A DNA stretch of 64,000 bases from Hexactinellida sp. DTS-2022 (Eukaryota; Porifera; Hexactinellida). Both the position numbers and the translations under genes were made by a program. The notes beneath the pieces were generated by a model that ran no database searches, was not told the DNA's origin, and worked only from the letters and a program-made list of their open reading frames with translations. Where the stretch lies: assembly GCA_028753945.1 (NCBI GenBank), contig JAPNXP010000007.1, positions 5,270,001 through 5,334,000 on the forward strand, written 5' to 3'. Positions 53,202-63,769 of the stretch are shown here, piece after piece (within the stretch, counting starts at the first letter, position 1; each line of letters starts with the position of its first letter).

Positions 53202-56200
53202 CTATTTGGGAAGGTTTGGGGGGTTCTTGTTAACATACATGATGTAATTCATGGAAAATAAACCATATATTAGAGTAGTCACTAAGATGAATTGAAGTAT
53301 AGACCAGAAAAAGAAATAATATTTCGAGTTGATTCTTTGGGACGGAATCAATGGGAAATTGTTTAACTCCAAGGTTTTATCGTTTGTGTGTGTGGATGGT
53401 ATTATAACAACTTCTGGGACAGGTTCAATTGGAGGTGAAACCTCACTAGTTGGAACTGGTGGTGTAATAGAGTTTTCTGGGATGATTACGTGTTCAGGTA
53501 GGTTGGGGACAGGAGATGGAAGTTGATTCAAGTTAGCAAACTGAGTTTTGATCGAAATTAGCTTATCGCGACAATTATTTAATTTCTGATACCATTCCTG
53601 GCAGCTATTATCCTCACAGCTATCGCAGATGATCAGCTGATACATTTTCGGACCAAATTCGTTGTATTTCTCAATCAAATCGCGAAGATATTGAAGAGTA
53701 GTTTCAAGGGCATTTTCATACTCCACTTGATCCTCAATAGTTCGAGTTTTGTAATCTTCTAACTCAGATTCCAGTTCATTAACAAAACCATAAAGTGTAT
53801 TGTAGCTCTCTACGTGGCCTTGCCACTCAACTAATCGAGACTCGATTTTCCTTTTGAGAATATCGCAGACAGTTTGGAGGATGTCAAACCATTCATGAAC
53901 CTTAGCGCTCACAAATCCAGTAGGATCTTCGTTGGATAAAATGAGAGACATAACTTCGGTATGGCAATCCGTGTATTTGCTCTGAACATCATTGATGAAT
54001 ACTCTACTGGACATTTCCAAGTGTGGTCCGGAGGAGGAAAAGTGTTTATAGAACTCATAACAATCTGAGATAATCACGAAACACCTTCCGAGTGTGGATT
54101 CAGTATTAATAATGTCGCCCTCTTCGGCGGCTAAAAAAGGCGGTATTTCCTCAGGGTTTAGGAGAGGAGAGGTGTGGCCTTCGTTTGACTCGGATACAAA
54201 TTCAGAAATATCGAATGGATAAATGGAATCAGGTTGTGGGCGATTTTCTTGTGTAGAGTCTGTAGACACGTATGTTTCATTTGATACACGCTGTAAGTTT
54301 ATTATGGCTTGTTTCGCATAGCGCTGCAAAGCTAATTCCTTGTTACCCGGCGTGTAATGTCGCTGCATCGAAATGTATTCGCTTTCTAAAGTGGAGTGTT
54401 CTTCTTTGAGACGATCGAATTCATGTAAAGAGAAATTCGCAGTTCGGTCATTTATGGTTTGAATTAAACTCATAGCTTTTTCATTAATATTCTCCAATTG
54501 AGTTGAGATAAGGTTGGCATTTTCTTCCCGTTCTGTTAGCGAATTAATCTGCTCAGTGATAGCAGAAAATAGTTCTTTATATCTCGCTTCAATTGTCTGT
54601 ATTTGTTCTCTACAAGGAATGGCTGGCAATAAGAGAGAAGTTAGGCTGGTTGGCACGGACTGATTTGGCTTAGGCTGCTTCTCATCAGTATCCGACTCTG
54701 ATAGGCTATCGATTGAGGTTTCAGGAGAACTGTCTCGGTTTGGGAATAAGTTAGCCGAATCTCGTGTTAGTTCCGCGAAATGCTCGCGGATTTTAGCAAC
54801 ACAATCTTGTTCGCAATCCCTTAGTTCATTTCTAAGCTCTGTAAATCTTTGAATTTGTTCTTGTAGCGTGAATTGTTTATTAAGGGCATTGTCGGAGTTA
54901 GTTTTGATACAAAGCAAACTTTTTTCGCACAAAGAAATTAATAAGTGCAACTCTAGAAGAGACGATACTCTGTTGGACGCTTTTTCACACCTTTTCGCCA
55001 TAGATATCTCGAACTGATTGAAGAGAAGCTGAATTTCTTTGTAGTAATTATTGATTTTAGCTGGTACATTAGTTTCATTGTCAGTTAGAATATTCCGGAA
55101 ATCAAGTTTTTTCTTCTCGAACTCTAATTTAGTAATGTCAATTTCGCTTTTTTGTAACTGCGCTTCGCTTAGCTTGATAGAAATGTCTGACGTCATTATG
55201 TGTGCTTTTTCCTTCCTCTTTAACCACCGTTTCAACTTGGTTAGCTTTTCTTGAATTATCTGCCATTGATCACTTAGAACTTGCACTGGACCTGTTGATA
55301 GGTGGAAAGCGCCACTATCGTGATCTGAATCCTGTGAGATAACCTCAAAGGAACTGTGAGCCTCGAATTCTACATTATTGATGGAATTAGTTGTTGAAAC
55401 CGAGTTCTGACATTCGTTGGCAAGGCCATCGATTTTATTTTCCCATTCAGGTAGTTTGTCCTCCAACTGCTTCAACCTTTCTTCTTCATTAATGGAATAT
55501 TCGACAATTTCATGCGACCCCGCCTGCAATTCAGGAATTCCAATCCTCAACCGACGAACTGTATTCTTGATTATAAGGTACTCATTCCTAAATTCTTCAC
55601 TTCGTTGAATGTATTTGTCTATCGCTGCACCGTTAATGGAGATTGAGGGGAATCGCATTTCAGTATAGAAATGGGAGAAATTACTTGACAAGTTTGACAA
55701 TCGATCTTCAGTCAGTTTCAAATCACCCTGGTACGCTTGATATAGGTTAAGAGATGATTTAAGTTGGTCAAGATATTCATTTGCTTTCGGAAAGATATTT
55801 TTCACAAAAACAACTTTTGGCGAAGGTGATAGATTTTCGTAAATGTGAGATGCATCCTCGAATGAATGGTCATATTGTGTGAGACAGTTTTGACCCTCCA
55901 GGAGTAAAAGTTCCCAAATGTTCCACTGTGTTTCAAGCACGCTACTGTCCCGAATAATAGTATTCTCTTTCTGCGTAAACACGGCTTCTAATTTATCTGC
56001 AAAAGTTAATATATTTTGTGAATTGACTCTAAATTGGTTGGTACAGCTTTCGACGGCTTTAAAAATGGCGTTGAAATTTGTAAACGAGGTTTCCAGTGCC
56101 TCCAAACGTTCACGCATTCGAGACTCAAGCCTACTTACGATTTCCAACGAGAGTGGTAAAACAGGGGGTTGGTTATCATCACTCAAATACTCATTGTATC

Positions 56201-58751
56201 TGCTACGAAGTTGTTTGTAGTAAGTTTGGCAGATTTTAAAGTCTTCACCGAATAATGCTTCGATTTGATTTGAAACGAATCCAATTTTATCAGCCATGTA
56301 TGAAGGTTTGTCAGATGCAAGGAGAAAAGTTTCTCGTAACTTGAGAACCTCGTGAAGTTCACGGAAAGTAATAGCAAAATGCATGAGGATTTTGGTTGAC
56401 CGAACTGTAATCTCTAGTTTGGTTAGAGTTTCTTCTAAATTCATTAAATCTTCACCTACAACATCATCATCGATTAATTCTTTTGAACACTCACATAGTT
56501 GGTCGATGGAATTTTGAATGTCTAGGATGTAATCGTCGTTAAAGAAGTCTTCGAGTTCATGTAATCGCTTTGTTACGTCACTTCTGTCCTCTGAAAAGCT
56601 TTCATCCTGTAGGCTCTGGAAAAACTTCTCATAAGAATCGAGATTCGATTCCCCGAACAAGAGCTGGTTCCTTGTTTTTTCGAGAAGAGAAATAACAACT
56701 TTTTCTAGTTTTTCAGATAAGAATTGAAGGATTTTATTGAGCTTCTTTTCAGCTTCTTGATAACGGAAGAGGATCAAGGTAAGGTCTAGTGATTCAATAT
56801 TTAGCAATGGGTCTAATTGGTTAAGACCAAAACCTAGTTTGGAAGTGCGTTTCTTTAGACTACATATTCTTGACTTTAAATAGTTCATATAGGATTCTGT
56901 TTTTGCTTTGGAATAATCTTCAACGTTTGAACTAACTTTTTCTTCAGTTTCCGAAAGAATTACTTCCATTTTGTTAATGTTGTCATCGAGTTCTATGATT
57001 GTGGAGATGAGAGGGTCTAGTTCGTGATAAACGTCAGATGCCTGTATCCTCATTTCCTCAATATGTTCGCCTAAAAAGGAGAGTTTATTCTGTATAAACT
57101 CCTGGCAACCGCCCTCACAGTAGATGCACAGCTGATCGCCGTGAGCCACCAATTCGATGTGAAATTCACTGAATTTTTCTAATTCAGCGCTATCAATTCG
57201 TAGCTTTTTCACAGAGTCTGGAAACTTGTAAGCATCCTGGAATTTAATAAAACCATTTGTGAGGAGAAAACTTTTCTTTGAAAGGTTATCATCGAAATCT
57301 TTAACCTCCCCAAGAAATTCCTTCCATTTATCGATGCCCTGATCGTAATATTCAATTACTGTTTTGTAGAGATTAGTAAAGTCGTCATAATCGTTATCGA
57401 TAATTTGAACAAGTTTCATAGCTGTTTTGAGGCTGAAAATATCTAGTTCTTCGTCATCACTTATCGCTGAATTTATTTGTCTGATGCACTCCATAAGTTT
57501 GCTTTTTTCTTGTTGTCGGGAATCGATCCAATGACTTGAAAAAATGAAGTTGTGAATCGTTTTCTTGTGTTCATTCATAATATCAATATCTTGATATTTG
57601 CTACATTCGTATTTACAAAGAAATTCTATTCCCAGGGATAGCTCGTTCTGAAACTTATCACAAATGGAAAGGAAATCGAGTTGTAAGACGTAAAGATTCA
57701 GGTTTTGATCTAAACCAAGATCCCAAATATCTTGAATATTAGACAAAGACTCTTCAAAGTAGTTTAGATCGAAATTTTCGTGGGATCTAATCAACAAGAT
57801 TTCGTCATAGTTTTCTCTCAATTTAGTGTATCGACTTATGCTCAAGTATCGCTCAACGTCATCAGATAGTGATACATACTGTGTTTGAAATTCTTTAGCT
57901 TTCTTCCTCAACTCGTCAATTTCATAGGCTCCTGGTTTGTAACTAGGGTTGACATCCTGAAGAATGTTACACACAGGTCTCTTCTCGATCAGGTCTTGAA
58001 TTAAACCGAAGTTCTCTGAGATGGTAGGACACATTTGGAGGATTGATTTCAGCGCTGGGAGTGCGCGAGGAGCAGAAGTGGCATGAAGCTGTCTACATTT
58101 TGTAACGAGCCTTCCTGTGAGAGAATGCAACTTGACAGCTATAAATAGAAGAGGGTCGAAGTCTGTGTTATCTTTCAAACAGAATGACTTGTCACGAAGC
58201 TTATCGGTTAGGATATCGATCCATTTAACGCTCCAATTAACTAATGTATCTTTCGAGATACTAGATAAGACATTTGATTCTAATGTACAAATGGATGCTA
58301 TTTCTGCATCAAATAGTGTGTAATCTTCCTCCCAAACCTTGTCTAATTCCAGTGTAGTCATTAAATAGGCAGGGGGACAAAACAAGGAGATTATTGAATG
58401 TATTTCTTCCCTAACTGACACGAGTTTCTTCCCGGCAAGCCATACAGAACTCACTGCGTTGATGAGAATAGATGGATTTTCAATATTTGTTTCGTTCCAG
58501 TCGATTTTCAAATTTCTTTCTATGCTAGATAGATACGCAGAACGGTCGCGTAGATTGTCGAGTGTCGCCGGACGTGAATCAGATCTGAGGGCTAATGAGG
58601 AAGACAGCTGTCCCAATTTGTCATCAGCTGTTTCTGGTAATGTCTCGAAACTCTGACACAAAGTTTCTTTCTGTGAATTGGAAAGAGTTTTACAATTAGT
58701 TAGTCTGGGTAATAAATGGAAAGAATCCTGAATATACTTGAGGTTACTCAT
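53202..58751 (-). CDS. large spectrin-like coiled-coil, tail-anchored protein (nesprin/KASH candidate)
   Basis: An 1849-residue protein in one exon, from the ATG at 58751. Nearly the whole length to about residue 1740 is alpha-helical with regularly spaced Trp, Leu and charged residues, resembling degenerate spectrin repeats (for example WQIIQEKLTKLKRWLKRKEK). An acidic low-complexity linker (SSPETSIDSLSESDTDEKQ) lies near residue 1365. The last 100 residues comprise a Pro-rich linker, a single hydrophobic segment (YYFFFWSILQFILVTTLIYG and on), and a short tail ending NKNPPNLPK. This layout fits a KASH-type protein of the outer nuclear membrane linking to the cytoskeleton. The short tail lacks a canonical terminal PPPx, so the KASH call is tentative. 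No calponin-homology domains are seen. Confidence 0.6.
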   Translation of the reverse strand: MSNLKYIQDSFHLLPRLTNCKTLSNSQKETLCQSFETLPETADDKLGQLSSSLALRSDSRPATLDNLRDRSAYLSSIERNLKIDWNETNIENPSILINAVSSVWLAGKKLVSVREEIHSIISLFCPPAYLMTTLELDKVWEEDYTLFDAEIASICTLESNVLSSISKDTLVNWSVKWIDILTDKLRDKSFCLKDNTDFDPLLFIAVKLHSLTGRLVTKCRQLHATSAPRALPALKSILQMCPTISENFGLIQDLIEKRPVCNILQDVNPSYKPGAYEIDELRKKAKEFQTQYVSLSDDVERYLSISRYTKLRENYDEILLIRSHENFDLNYFEESLSNIQDIWDLGLDQNLNLYVLQLDFLSICDKFQNELSLGIEFLCKYECSKYQDIDIMNEHKKTIHNFIFSSHWIDSRQQEKSKLMECIRQINSAISDDEELDIFSLKTAMKLVQIIDNDYDDFTNLYKTVIEYYDQGIDKWKEFLGEVKDFDDNLSKKSFLLTNGFIKFQDAYKFPDSVKKLRIDSAELEKFSEFHIELVAHGDQLCIYCEGGCQEFIQNKLSFLGEHIEEMRIQASDVYHELDPLISTIIELDDNINKMEVILSETEEKVSSNVEDYSKAKTESYMNYLKSRICSLKKRTSKLGFGLNQLDPLLNIESLDLTLILFRYQEAEKKLNKILQFLSEKLEKVVISLLEKTRNQLLFGESNLDSYEKFFQSLQDESFSEDRSDVTKRLHELEDFFNDDYILDIQNSIDQLCECSKELIDDDVVGEDLMNLEETLTKLEITVRSTKILMHFAITFRELHEVLKLRETFLLASDKPSYMADKIGFVSNQIEALFGEDFKICQTYYKQLRSRYNEYLSDDNQPPVLPLSLEIVSRLESRMRERLEALETSFTNFNAIFKAVESCTNQFRVNSQNILTFADKLEAVFTQKENTIIRDSSVLETQWNIWELLLLEGQNCLTQYDHSFEDASHIYENLSPSPKVVFVKNIFPKANEYLDQLKSSLNLYQAYQGDLKLTEDRLSNLSSNFSHFYTEMRFPSISINGAAIDKYIQRSEEFRNEYLIIKNTVRRLRIGIPELQAGSHEIVEYSINEEERLKQLEDKLPEWENKIDGLANECQNSVSTTNSINNVEFEAHSSFEVISQDSDHDSGAFHLSTGPVQVLSDQWQIIQEKLTKLKRWLKRKEKAHIMTSDISIKLSEAQLQKSEIDITKLEFEKKKLDFRNILTDNETNVPAKINNYYKEIQLLFNQFEISMAKRCEKASNRVSSLLELHLLISLCEKSLLCIKTNSDNALNKQFTLQEQIQRFTELRNELRDCEQDCVAKIREHFAELTRDSANLFPNRDSSPETSIDSLSESDTDEKQPKPNQSVPTSLTSLLLPAIPCREQIQTIEARYKELFSAITEQINSLTEREENANLISTQLENINEKAMSLIQTINDRTANFSLHEFDRLKEEHSTLESEYISMQRHYTPGNKELALQRYAKQAIINLQRVSNETYVSTDSTQENRPQPDSIYPFDISEFVSESNEGHTSPLLNPEEIPPFLAAEEGDIINTESTLGRCFVIISDCYEFYKHFSSSGPHLEMSSRVFINDVQSKYTDCHTEVMSLILSNEDPTGFVSAKVHEWFDILQTVCDILKRKIESRLVEWQGHVESYNTLYGFVNELESELEDYKTRTIEDQVEYENALETTLQYLRDLIEKYNEFGPKMYQLIICDSCEDNSCQEWYQKLNNCRDKLISIKTQFANLNQLPSPVPNLPEHVIIPENSITPPVPTSEVSPPIEPVPEVVIIPSTHTNDKTLELNNFPLIPSQRINSKYYFFFWSILQFILVTTLIYGLFSMNYIMYVNKNPPNLPK

Positions 58752-59532
58752 TTTGAAATATTGGTACAAAAGCTAATTGTTATAGGAAAATCAATAAATA
58801 ATAGAAAGATAAATTTCGCACTCAAATTTAACTTAAATACGTAGTTAAAGCCATTTGAACAAAACTTGTGGTTGACTAATAGGAATTCTATCATTTATGA
58901 GTGATGTCAAAATGTCAATCATTTGACTTGGTGATAATGTTCACTACTAATTCCATAACTACAAATCCATCACTATGCTGTAGAATCAATTCAAGTACTT
59001 ATCTAGTTACGGTAATAACTTCAGTTATGTGCCAACAATAGTATTAGTAAACTGAAAGTTTGGCATATATAAGTACATTATGTGATTTTAACGTTATATG
59101 AGACTAATATTATGCAATCATGCGTGGGTTAATTGGAAATTAAGACCACTATATTGATCGGGTATTATTCAACAAGTCTACTGATTATAAAATCAAACTT
59201 AAGTGTATGAAATTAATTAAATAACAATATCAAGAATAGTGTCATATATGATACATAATTGCTCAATAAAGTAATGATTATTTGCAAAAAGGCTAATTTA
59301 CCTATTTAATAAAATTACACATAGCATTTGTATCAAAGGGAATCTTAACGTTAAAACAACGCATAGTTATTAGCTATTTAAAGTAAGAATTATCTAAGAG
59401 CTCGAGAGTACAAATAATATTCAAAACTTAGATACAATCGTACAGTTACAGTTAATTATCAGTTAGATCGAATTTACCATCGACAATATGATTACAGATA
59501 TGATTACAGATATGATTAGCAACAGCTTAGTA
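58752..59532. other. intergenic, PNPLA6/7 3' end to spectrin-like gene 5' end
   Basis: About 780 bp of AT-rich DNA between two minus-strand genes. Contains a short tandem repeat of GATTACAGATAT at 59488-59516. No MITE recognised. Confidence 0.55.
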
Positions 59533-62500
59533 TTATGTAGTGTGATTAACTTCCTCGGTACTTGTGGCTTGACTGGGTATAGAACTTTCAGTATTAGTTT
59601 CCGAGTCGGAAATAAGCGCAGGTTCCGAGGAGCATTTGTGGATACAACTCGATTGTAAATCTACTGTTACGTCAGGACTGGACCAGTAACCTATTAGGTC
59701 TGTGTCTGTAGTGGTGCTTTGTATAGCCTCTGGTGCATTGGTGGCGGTTAGTGAAGCGAGGTTAGAAAGGGAGCGAAGTCTTGAGAAGGTTTCTTGCTTT
59801 GGCTTAGGGTGTGGAGTCGAGTAAAACTTCTTCCCATGTAGTGGTTGTTCACTGAGAGGTGTTGATATCGAAAACAAAGTACGCATCATTTGAGGGTTCT
59901 TCTTCCAACTTTCAACCAGTGACTTCATCTTTTCATAACCAATATCCACAATCTCTTGGTAAGAACTGAACTGTAGAAGTCCAAACTTTCCTAACGAAGG
60001 ACGGATATACTCACAATCAGAAGCCTTGACTTCGTCTAGTTGTTGGACAGAGGCAACGAATGCGAGAGCACGTTGTATGTCTCCCATGGAGGGTATGTTA
60101 ATCTTCCCTGTAAAAGGAACCCATTTCTTCCATAAAATCCACCAACCGTTCAGATTATAACCATAATTTGTGAAATTACTCACAACTTCCGAGGACACAT
60201 CAACCGCCAGTACCGTCTTGGCGCCCAGTGCCTTCATGACGTCAGCAGGGAGGTTATTCAGGTACCCGCCGTCCACCAATAAGTTGCCCTCCTGCGGCTC
60301 ACAAATGGGAGGGAAATAACCAGATATTGTCATGCTAGCACGAACGTAAGGCCATAAAGGTCCATTTTGATGAACACGCATTCTATTCTCAGATAAATCT
60401 GTTGTAATACAGAAGAATGGAATCCATAAGTCTTCAATCATATGATCTCCCAGCACACTGCGTATCGCGTTATTAAAGTGAGCACCTGTCATCATAGAAG
60501 TGAAGGGAACCGTGAGATCTGTAACTTGGCGCCAATGCGAGGACAATGCTTTGAATAATTTGCTAGCCGATTCTTCAACTTGTTTGTGATCGCGTGCCTG
60601 GCAAATTATTGCACCGATACAAGCGCCCATGCTGGTCCCTCCTATTATATCAATCGGGATTTCCGACTCCGTTAATACTTTTATTATACCAACATGAGCG
60701 CCGCCCCTGGCCCCTCCCCCGCCCAACACCAATCCAATCGAGTTTCCGGTCAGCCAGCGGGCTAACCGACAAATATCGCTTCGCGGGGACACTCGCAAAA
60801 ACATATTCTCATCATCATCTGTCTCAGATTCATGAGTCGGGTCAATCTCCGTGAATACAAAGTCCGGACATCGGATATGGAATCTCCCACTGCAGTATCC
60901 GACTTCCTTCAGCCACAGAGCTGTCCCCTTGGGAATAACTGTAGACTCTCTATGCAGTAAAACCAACGCTCTCTGCACTAGATTCTGTGACGTATTCAGT
61001 TGCCGGATAATAGGACCCACGGACGGCCCACTTTCTGCAGTGTCCACTATGAGAATGCAGTCTGCTTGTCTCAGACACCTCTTAGTCCAACTTGTAAGTC
61101 TAGCGTCGGCTTGGTACAACAAGAGCTCGCTGTCTTCTTCTTGCCGCTCCAGCCAGGTTATGAAGCTGTAATCATTCGCGATTTTAAACAACGGCTGTCC
61201 GAATGCCTTCTGCACAGTGTAACTTGTCAAGAGTCGCGAATGTCCAAATTTACTCGTAGCCAATAAAAGCCATTCACAAAATCGGCCTACAGGTACAGTA
61301 GGACTCGCGGCTATAATTGCGACTGTTGACACATTCTTGTTGCCGATAAAATGCTGCAAATCAGCACTTGGGAGTTTGTTAACAGGAGGAATCTTCTTAT
61401 AGGACCCGAGCACTTTCTCACCCAGCAACTGTATAAGCCGGTACACAACCTGAGGCGCTTTAACTTTGATCCAATTCAGGAGTCCAGTCGGTAGACTCAC
61501 CAGATGAGTGTCACGGATCGCATATACAGTGGTCGCGTAAGGAGATTTAGTCATCACTTCTACCATCCCTACTACGTCACCTCTACCAAACTCTTCGACC
61601 AGTTCTTTTGTTCCCTTTTCATTCGCAACAAATGATCTCAATCTTCCGCTCAACACGATGTAAGCAGAATTAGACGGATCATCTTGCTTGTACAGAACCA
61701 CGCCTGCATCAAGAGGCACCCAGTTCAACGCAAAATCTATTTGTCGCATGAAAGGAGATAGTCTGTTCGTAATACTACTCGCCATTGGGAAAATAACATG
61801 CGGCTCTTCTTTCAATAAGCTAAAGAGCTGCGGCTTTGACAGTAGGATAAGCTGAACATCTGTCAATGTTGTTAGAGTAGCGATGCTAGGCTCGCCGGTT
61901 AACATTGATAAGGCAGCTTCAAACTCTCCTGGGTGTACACAGTATAATTTGATTGGAATACCATCAGGATTTCTACTGGAACATACAAGCTTACCGCTGT
62001 ACACAAAGTATACGAAATCTTTCATTTCTCCCTCAGAGTAGACTATGGTTCCTTTCGGCATGCTACTGAGTTGTGCGATTTTATTAAGACAACTCGGGTC
62101 TTTTAATTGGAAGATCTGAGCTAATATTTCTTTTCCCTTTTCCAATGCCTTCGCTTCTTCTTTATCGATTCCATTTTCTAGTTCGTCTTCAGAAGGAGAT
62201 GAGTCGTTCTCGGTTATAGTTCTTAGGTCTGAGATGGAGCTCGGGTTGAGTTTAGCTTGATTCAAGAATGTGTCGAAGTCACTCGATTGCTCTTCTCCCA
62301 TTTGGAATCTCACCTGTGTATTCCGATTTTTTCGCGGAATATCCTTTCGCGGGGTTACGGGTGGGGTGTCAGGATCCGCAGTGGGCGGGTTGTAGTCCTG
62401 AAGTAGAACAGATTGCAAGTCAAGGTACTTGTGTAAAGCGAGGAAATTAATTCGCATCAGATTAAGCGCCAATACTTGTAGAATGCGAAGGAAAGTGTCT

Positions 62501-63300
62501 GGATTTTTCGTTAAAAAACCTTTGAAGTATTCAACCTTTAGTTTGAGGACAGTCGAATCCACCATTGCCTGAGCTGCCACTGTTTTGTACACCTGTGTAT
62601 ATCCCAATAGCTCCGCGGTTAAACTGAGTAGGCTGTATACAGGATGGCCCTCCTCCACTTCGCTTATCAACAAATCCTGGTGATTCTCAAGCACGTGAAT
62701 ACCTATTTTTCCGCGTTGCACCACGAAAATACTGTCTTCTCTGTTCCCAGGACGGAATAGCCAAGCCCCTGCAGGAACAAACTGAGTCTCCACGGATTTA
62801 CAGAGCTCTATAAACATAGGTTTTTCATAATGACCGAATATTTGTAGGTTCTTAAGGAGGAGAGTGACTTCTCGAGGCAATGGTGTTTGTGGGGTATCGA
62901 AATTCATTTCCTCAAGTGGGTCGAAGTACTCTTGGGGAGGCCCGGAAGGAATGGAAGCTGGTTGCACGTCGCTGACACTCAAAATGCGCTTCATAACACC
63001 AATGAATTGGTCGCGTTTTCGCATAGTGCGCTTGCGTTTTAAGCCATTCTGACTTGGAGAATTTTTATCAGAATTATCCCCCTGGGATCCTAACTTGTAA
63101 TGCTTTAAACTGAAGGAAGGAGGAAACCTTCTTCTATAAGGGCGTCTAGAAATGGATTGGTGAGAAATGCCCTGGTCTCCATTGCGGTACAAGAACCAGT
63201 AAACGAGGAAGAAAAATAAGGAAATAATGATAATATTTTTCGTTTCGAGATAGTAGAGAAACCCTGTTGCATAACTAGCTACATCCATGACAATTTCCAT
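59533..63300 (-). CDS. PNPLA6/7, neuropathy target esterase-type lysophospholipase
   Basis: A 1255-residue single-exon gene. An N-terminal membrane anchor (about residues 25-40) is followed by a basic linker and three cyclic-nucleotide-binding-like domains (roughly 165-290, 395-510 and 520-640; for example PAGAWLFRPGNREDSIFVVQ). The patatin phospholipase domain has the oxyanion GGGGARGGAHVG near residue 858, the nucleophile motif GGTSMGA near 885 (Ser about 887), and the catalytic DGG near 1010 within DGGYLNNLPADVM. All catalytic residues are intact. The enzyme deacylates phosphatidylcholine and lysophosphatidylcholine at the ER surface. It is ancestral to vertebrate PNPLA6 and PNPLA7, so I give no single symbol. 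The C-terminal 120 residues are Ser/Thr-rich. Confidence 0.95.
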   Translation of the reverse strand: MEIVMDVASYATGFLYYLETKNIIIISLFFFLVYWFLYRNGDQGISHQSISRRPYRRRFPPSFSLKHYKLGSQGDNSDKNSPSQNGLKRKRTMRKRDQFIGVMKRILSVSDVQPASIPSGPPQEYFDPLEEMNFDTPQTPLPREVTLLLKNLQIFGHYEKPMFIELCKSVETQFVPAGAWLFRPGNREDSIFVVQRGKIGIHVLENHQDLLISEVEEGHPVYSLLSLTAELLGYTQVYKTVAAQAMVDSTVLKLKVEYFKGFLTKNPDTFLRILQVLALNLMRINFLALHKYLDLQSVLLQDYNPPTADPDTPPVTPRKDIPRKNRNTQVRFQMGEEQSSDFDTFLNQAKLNPSSISDLRTITENDSSPSEDELENGIDKEEAKALEKGKEILAQIFQLKDPSCLNKIAQLSSMPKGTIVYSEGEMKDFVYFVYSGKLVCSSRNPDGIPIKLYCVHPGEFEAALSMLTGEPSIATLTTLTDVQLILLSKPQLFSLLKEEPHVIFPMASSITNRLSPFMRQIDFALNWVPLDAGVVLYKQDDPSNSAYIVLSGRLRSFVANEKGTKELVEEFGRGDVVGMVEVMTKSPYATTVYAIRDTHLVSLPTGLLNWIKVKAPQVVYRLIQLLGEKVLGSYKKIPPVNKLPSADLQHFIGNKNVSTVAIIAASPTVPVGRFCEWLLLATSKFGHSRLLTSYTVQKAFGQPLFKIANDYSFITWLERQEEDSELLLYQADARLTSWTKRCLRQADCILIVDTAESGPSVGPIIRQLNTSQNLVQRALVLLHRESTVIPKGTALWLKEVGYCSGRFHIRCPDFVFTEIDPTHESETDDDENMFLRVSPRSDICRLARWLTGNSIGLVLGGGGARGGAHVGIIKVLTESEIPIDIIGGTSMGACIGAIICQARDHKQVEESASKLFKALSSHWRQVTDLTVPFTSMMTGAHFNNAIRSVLGDHMIEDLWIPFFCITTDLSENRMRVHQNGPLWPYVRASMTISGYFPPICEPQEGNLLVDGGYLNNLPADVMKALGAKTVLAVDVSSEVVSNFTNYGYNLNGWWILWKKWVPFTGKINIPSMGDIQRALAFVASVQQLDEVKASDCEYIRPSLGKFGLLQFSSYQEIVDIGYEKMKSLVESWKKNPQMMRTLFSISTPLSEQPLHGKKFYSTPHPKPKQETFSRLRSLSNLASLTATNAPEAIQSTTTDTDLIGYWSSPDVTVDLQSSCIHKCSSEPALISDSETNTESSIPSQATSTEEVNHTT

Positions 63301-63638
63301 TCAGTTAGTCACCTAGCTATTTTACATCTTTTTATAGACAAAAGTGGATAATTGCTGTCAGTTCGATATTCATAGTTATAAGCCATACTGCGGCATCTTT
63401 CACGGAATTATGCAACGTTATTAAATAGTTTGACTAAGCACTTAATTGTAATATTATAGATGGGATATATTATTATTATTGTATTTGTACTGCGTTCTCT
63501 GAACAACAACAATTCAGATAATCTAAATATTTAAGTTATAGAAACTATATGGATTGCTATTATATTTCTACAATACTAATACTGTCCACAAATAATCACA
63601 TTCGTTTATAATTTGTGCTCAAAACTGACTTGCGAGAA
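63301..63638. other. intergenic, 5' of PNPLA6/7
   Basis: A 338-bp AT-rich stretch upstream of the PNPLA6/7 start codon, probably carrying its promoter. No recognised repeat. Confidence 0.5.
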
Positions 63639-63721
63639 TCAAATTTGCTGCTTCATCGCAAGAGTGAGCAGCTGTGCTCCGATTACTCTGCTCGAGGGTT
63701 CTTCCTCGTAAAACTCTGGAG
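63639..63721 (-). CDS. candidate terminal exon of an unidentified minus-strand gene
   Basis: On the minus strand, an acceptor-like TATTTTAG precedes an 83-nt stretch reading PEFYEEEPSSRVIGAQLL and then TLAMKQQI before TGA. Its composition is protein-like and less AT-rich than the surroundings. The rest of the gene would lie to the right, beyond the window, with MITE R9 in the preceding intron. I do not recognise the family. Confidence 0.4.
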
Positions 63722-63769
63722 CTAAAATATTTCAGTAATTAAGGTAAATACGGTGAATATACTAGTAAA

